Shown piece after piece: positions 61,706 to 64,000 of a stretch of DNA of 64,000 bases. Location of the stretch: the NCBI GenBank assembly GCA_029309925.1, contig JARKND010000001.1:2542001-2606000 (forward strand). Direction: 5' to 3'. The stretch comes from Fulvivirgaceae bacterium JP3-4 (GTDB lineage Bacteria > Bacteroidota > Bacteroidia > Cytophagales > Cyclobacteriaceae). The translations under genes were made by a program, and so were the position numbers. The stretch's first letter is position 1. Each line of letters opens with the position of its first letter. Below the pieces are notes generated by a model that searched no databases, had not been told where the DNA came from, and was given only the letters and a program-made list of their open reading frames with translations.

Positions 61706-63330
61706 AAGCGCTTTATCGTAAACTCAACCCTGCGATTCATTCTGCGTGATTCTTCCGAGTCGTTGCTGGCAATTGGTTTTGTTCCGCCATAACCTTTGCC
61801 GGAAATTCGTTTCGCTTCAATGCCTTTCGACACCAGGTATTCCTTCACTTTGTTGACGCGTTGCTGTGAAAGTTTCACATTATCGGTATGAATACCACGG
61901 TTATCCGTGTGTCCTGCCAATTCGATTCTCACGTTTGGGTTAGTCTGCAGGAAATGCACAACGAGGTCGAGCTCGGGATATGACTCGGGCAGAATATCCG
62001 CTTTTGTCTGCGCGAACAAGACGTTTTTCAAATTAACGGTGGTGCCGAGCGCCAGCGGCTGAAGGGAGAAATTCATCTCGAGTTCCTTCATCTCGTATGT
62101 ATTGACATTAAGCTTCTCGAGCGTGCTGACGTAGCCTTTTGCCTCTATTGAGATTGTATACTCCTGCGTAGATGGAATAGCGATCGTATAACCAACTCCC
62201 GTACTTTCTGCTACAAGCCCGGGCTGTGCCGGCCCAACGAAGGACACAGTAGCCGGTATATTTTCACCGGTCTTTGCGTTGATAACCTTGCCATAAACTT
62301 TGATTGTGTTAGGGGGCAACTCAGCAGGTTTCTCTATTGGCACTTCAACATACTCCATCACAGTATCCACGCGTGGTGGAGAAATTCTTACAATAGGATC
62401 ATCGGCAACCGAATCCTTTGGCGGATCGACAGTGGCAACTGTAACGACAGAAGGCTCAGGTGATTTATAGAATTTGATGTCACCGTATCCATCACTGTTG
62501 ATCGTGCTTGTAAACAGCGCAGCGTCCGATGTGCGCAACGGCCGGTAATACAACTCGCGACCCGGTGAGTTTATCTCCGGCCCAAGGTTTTTCGGTGACG
62601 ACCAGTTAGTCCAGCTGTCGTCAAGACGGGTGGCCGAGAAAACGTCAAAGCTTCCGTTGCCTTTCAGGCCGTTGCTGGAAAAGAAAAGTGTCATTCCATC
62701 AGCGCTCAGCGAAGGACTCAGCTCCTGAAATTGCGTATTGATTGTAGCACCCAGGTTCTTTGGTTCCGTCCACTTTCCGTTTTCATTGAAGGACACGTAA
62801 ATGTCGTCAACGCCATGGCTACCATATGTATCTGCAGAAAATACGAAAACGGTTCCGTCATTTGAGATTGTGCCGCAGAGAATTCCCGATTTGTTCTGAT
62901 AGTATGGGATGGAGATGTTTGCGGGACGTGACCAGCCGCTACCTGTGTTTGTGGAAATGGCAATGCCTTGCGTTCTGGCTCGTTCACCGGAAGGATCATA
63001 ATGGCCATGGAGAAAAAGCTGTTGTCCGTTATCAGAAAATCCTGCCACGGCATTGTAGGCGCGATCATTGAGCAATGTACCTGCATGGATCGGAGCCGAC
63101 CATTGGCCGCCCGTCAGCCTTGAATACCAGATGTCACCCGGATCTTTTTTGCCACCGATGTTGGAAGGATGATTGCTCACTGTGAAAAAAAGCGTTTGTC
63201 CATCGGGGCTAAGCATCGGGTTCTGTTCATCATAATACGAGTTGACCGATCGGAACGACTCTGAGCTTAACACCTGTGCATGCAGTGCTGTAGTGAACGC
63301 AATGAGCACAAATGGAAAAACTAAACGCAT
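61702..63330 (-). CDS. PD40 beta-propeller / OmpA-domain protein
   Basis: A 542-residue exported protein. A signal peptide (MRLVFPFVLIAFTTALHAQ) is followed by a six-bladed PD40 propeller at about 20-290 (NPMLSPDGQTLFFTVSN, LSPSLSADGMTLFFSSNGLK), a Pro/Val linker, a carboxypeptidase-regulatory-like domain at about 340-430 (IKVYGKVINAKTGENIPATV) and a C-terminal OmpA peptidoglycan-binding domain (IRIELAGHTDNRGIHTDN, RISGKGYGGTKPIASN). It should hold the outer membrane to the cell wall; such proteins are also part of gliding and type IX systems. Confidence 0.92.
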   Translation of the reverse strand: MRLVFPFVLIAFTTALHAQVLSSESFRSVNSYYDEQNPMLSPDGQTLFFTVSNHPSNIGGKKDPGDIWYSRLTGGQWSAPIHAGTLLNDRAYNAVAGFSDNGQQLFLHGHYDPSGERARTQGIAISTNTGSGWSRPANISIPYYQNKSGILCGTISNDGTVFVFSADTYGSHGVDDIYVSFNENGKWTEPKNLGATINTQFQELSPSLSADGMTLFFSSNGLKGNGSFDVFSATRLDDSWTNWSSPKNLGPEINSPGRELYYRPLRTSDAALFTSTINSDGYGDIKFYKSPEPSVVTVATVDPPKDSVADDPIVRISPPRVDTVMEYVEVPIEKPAELPPNTIKVYGKVINAKTGENIPATVSFVGPAQPGLVAESTGVGYTIAIPSTQEYTISIEAKGYVSTLEKLNVNTYEMKELEMNFSLQPLALGTTVNLKNVLFAQTKADILPESYPELDLVVHFLQTNPNVRIELAGHTDNRGIHTDNVKLSQQRVNKVKEYLVSKGIEAKRISGKGYGGTKPIASNDSEESRRMNRRVEFTIKRF

Positions 63331-63364
63331 AGCTTCACTAATTTTTTAATGGGGTTTGGCAGAA

Positions 63365-63961
63365 TCAAGGTCTTCGACTGACCCAGAGATTCTTTTTTAG
63401 TGTGAATCTCCAGGGAAGCAATGCATCTTCGCCTGCATAATCGATTCCAATCCTTGGACTCGCCTCAATATCAATCTTTGCAATCTTTTTGCCAAGATCT
63501 TCAATCCAAACTTCGTCATTCAGAAGGTATTTTCCATTGAAACTTCGGTCAATGCCCAGCGCTTTAGACAACTTGCCGGGACCCGAGGTAAGATGAAAGG
63601 GACTGGCCAGAGACCCCCGTCTTTTTTTCATTTCTTCGATCCCTTCCAATGGCTCCAGCGCCCGGATAAGTACGGCATCGGCAGTACCGGGAACATTGGT
63701 CACGACATTAAACAGGTGGTGAATTCCATAGCAGAGGTACACGTAAGCATGACCACCTGCTTCAAACATAATGGCATTGCGGTCGGTCTTCCTGGCGTTG
63801 AAAGCGTGACACCCCCTCTCCTTCCAGGAGTATGCTTCGGTTTCAACGATCATGCCCCCGGTGACAACTTTTTTTTTACGCGTGAAAAGCCCTTTTCCGA
63901 TAAGATTTCGCGCTATTTCTACTACATTGGTGCCCTGGTAAAATTCCTCCTTCAACTTCAT
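63365..63961 (-). CDS. DNA-3-methyladenine glycosylase (AAG/MPG family)
   Basis: A 198-residue base-excision repair enzyme that cuts out alkylated or deaminated purines. Family segments are GGMIVETEAYSWKERGCHAF (catalytic Glu), HAYVYLCYGIHHLFNVVTN (intercalating Tyr), VLIRALEPLEG and LTSGPGKLSKALGID. The length is typical for bacterial members. The ATG at 63961 is preferred over the TTG at 63982. It lies 34 bases upstream of the OmpA-like gene on the same strand and may share its transcript. Confidence 0.94.
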   Translation of the reverse strand: MKLKEEFYQGTNVVEIARNLIGKGLFTRKKKVVTGGMIVETEAYSWKERGCHAFNARKTDRNAIMFEAGGHAYVYLCYGIHHLFNVVTNVPGTADAVLIRALEPLEGIEEMKKRRGSLASPFHLTSGPGKLSKALGIDRSFNGKYLLNDEVWIEDLGKKIAKIDIEASPRIGIDYAGEDALLPWRFTLKKNLWVSRRP

Positions 63962-64000
63962 GCAAACGATTTCGAATATCAAAAACTTTTATAAATTTGA

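Overview
The window looks like the chromosome of a Bacteroidota bacterium, most likely of the Cytophagales. This rests on the kinds of genes present (PorT-like outer-membrane barrels, PD40/OmpA, DUF5916/CBM9-like, carboxypeptidase-regulatory domains, LytS/LytTR pairs, SUMF1/GldJ-like proteins, TPR-caspase), on weak Shine-Dalgarno sites, and on promoters of the Bacteroidota sigma-A type (TTTG, 19-21 bases, TAnnTTTG). The clearest of these promoters lies before tRNA-Asp. The species cannot be named from the sequence. There is no rRNA, insertion sequence, prophage or CRISPR array. The region reads as ordinary chromosome with a regulatory and carbohydrate-degrading flavour.

Layout. 1-7 kb: end of tyrS, two outer-membrane barrels, a probable operon of MBL hydrolase, patatin and urocanase (hutU), then accA and a response regulator. 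7.1-7.3 kb: a run of hairpins that looks like an unannotated minus-strand RNA gene. 7.5-14.5 kb: small hypothetical proteins, a membrane protein with a lipoprotein, a CHASE3 histidine kinase, a second stand-alone response regulator and a surface protein. 14.5-18.9 kb: a large nuclease-exonuclease-helicase fusion and an MDR oxidoreductase. 19.0-23.2 kb: the first PadR/ABC-permease module followed by a SUMF1-domain protein. 23.3-34.7 kb: BASS transporter, two GH43 enzymes, PanE-like reductase with an APC permease, a DUF2961/GH172 protein and a CocE-type hydrolase. 35.3-44.4 kb: PadR/permease modules two and three on either side of a GH95 fucosidase. 44.5-51 kb: GH63-like glucosidase, amidohydrolase fused to an NTF2-like domain, and gamma-glutamyltransferase divergent from a TetR regulator. 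51.6-64 kb: a 56-residue lipoprotein, TPR-caspase, Dps, tRNA-Asp, M28 peptidase, acyltransferase, DUF5916 protein, a LytS/LytTR pair, a PD40-OmpA protein and 3-methyladenine glycosylase.

How they may work together. The three PadR-permease modules are paralogous. Each has its own inverted or direct repeat just before the padR start, which suggests three self-regulated membrane-stress or efflux switches that do not share an operator. The glycosidases (GH43 x2, GH172, GH95, GH63-like) are exported or periplasmic in most cases but lie apart from any SusC/SusD pair, so they look like a dispersed plant- or glycan-degrading set rather than a classical PUL. The candidate RNAs at 7.1-7.3 kb and 47.2-47.3 kb, and the small lipoprotein at 51.6 kb, are the features most likely to be missing from an automatic annotation.
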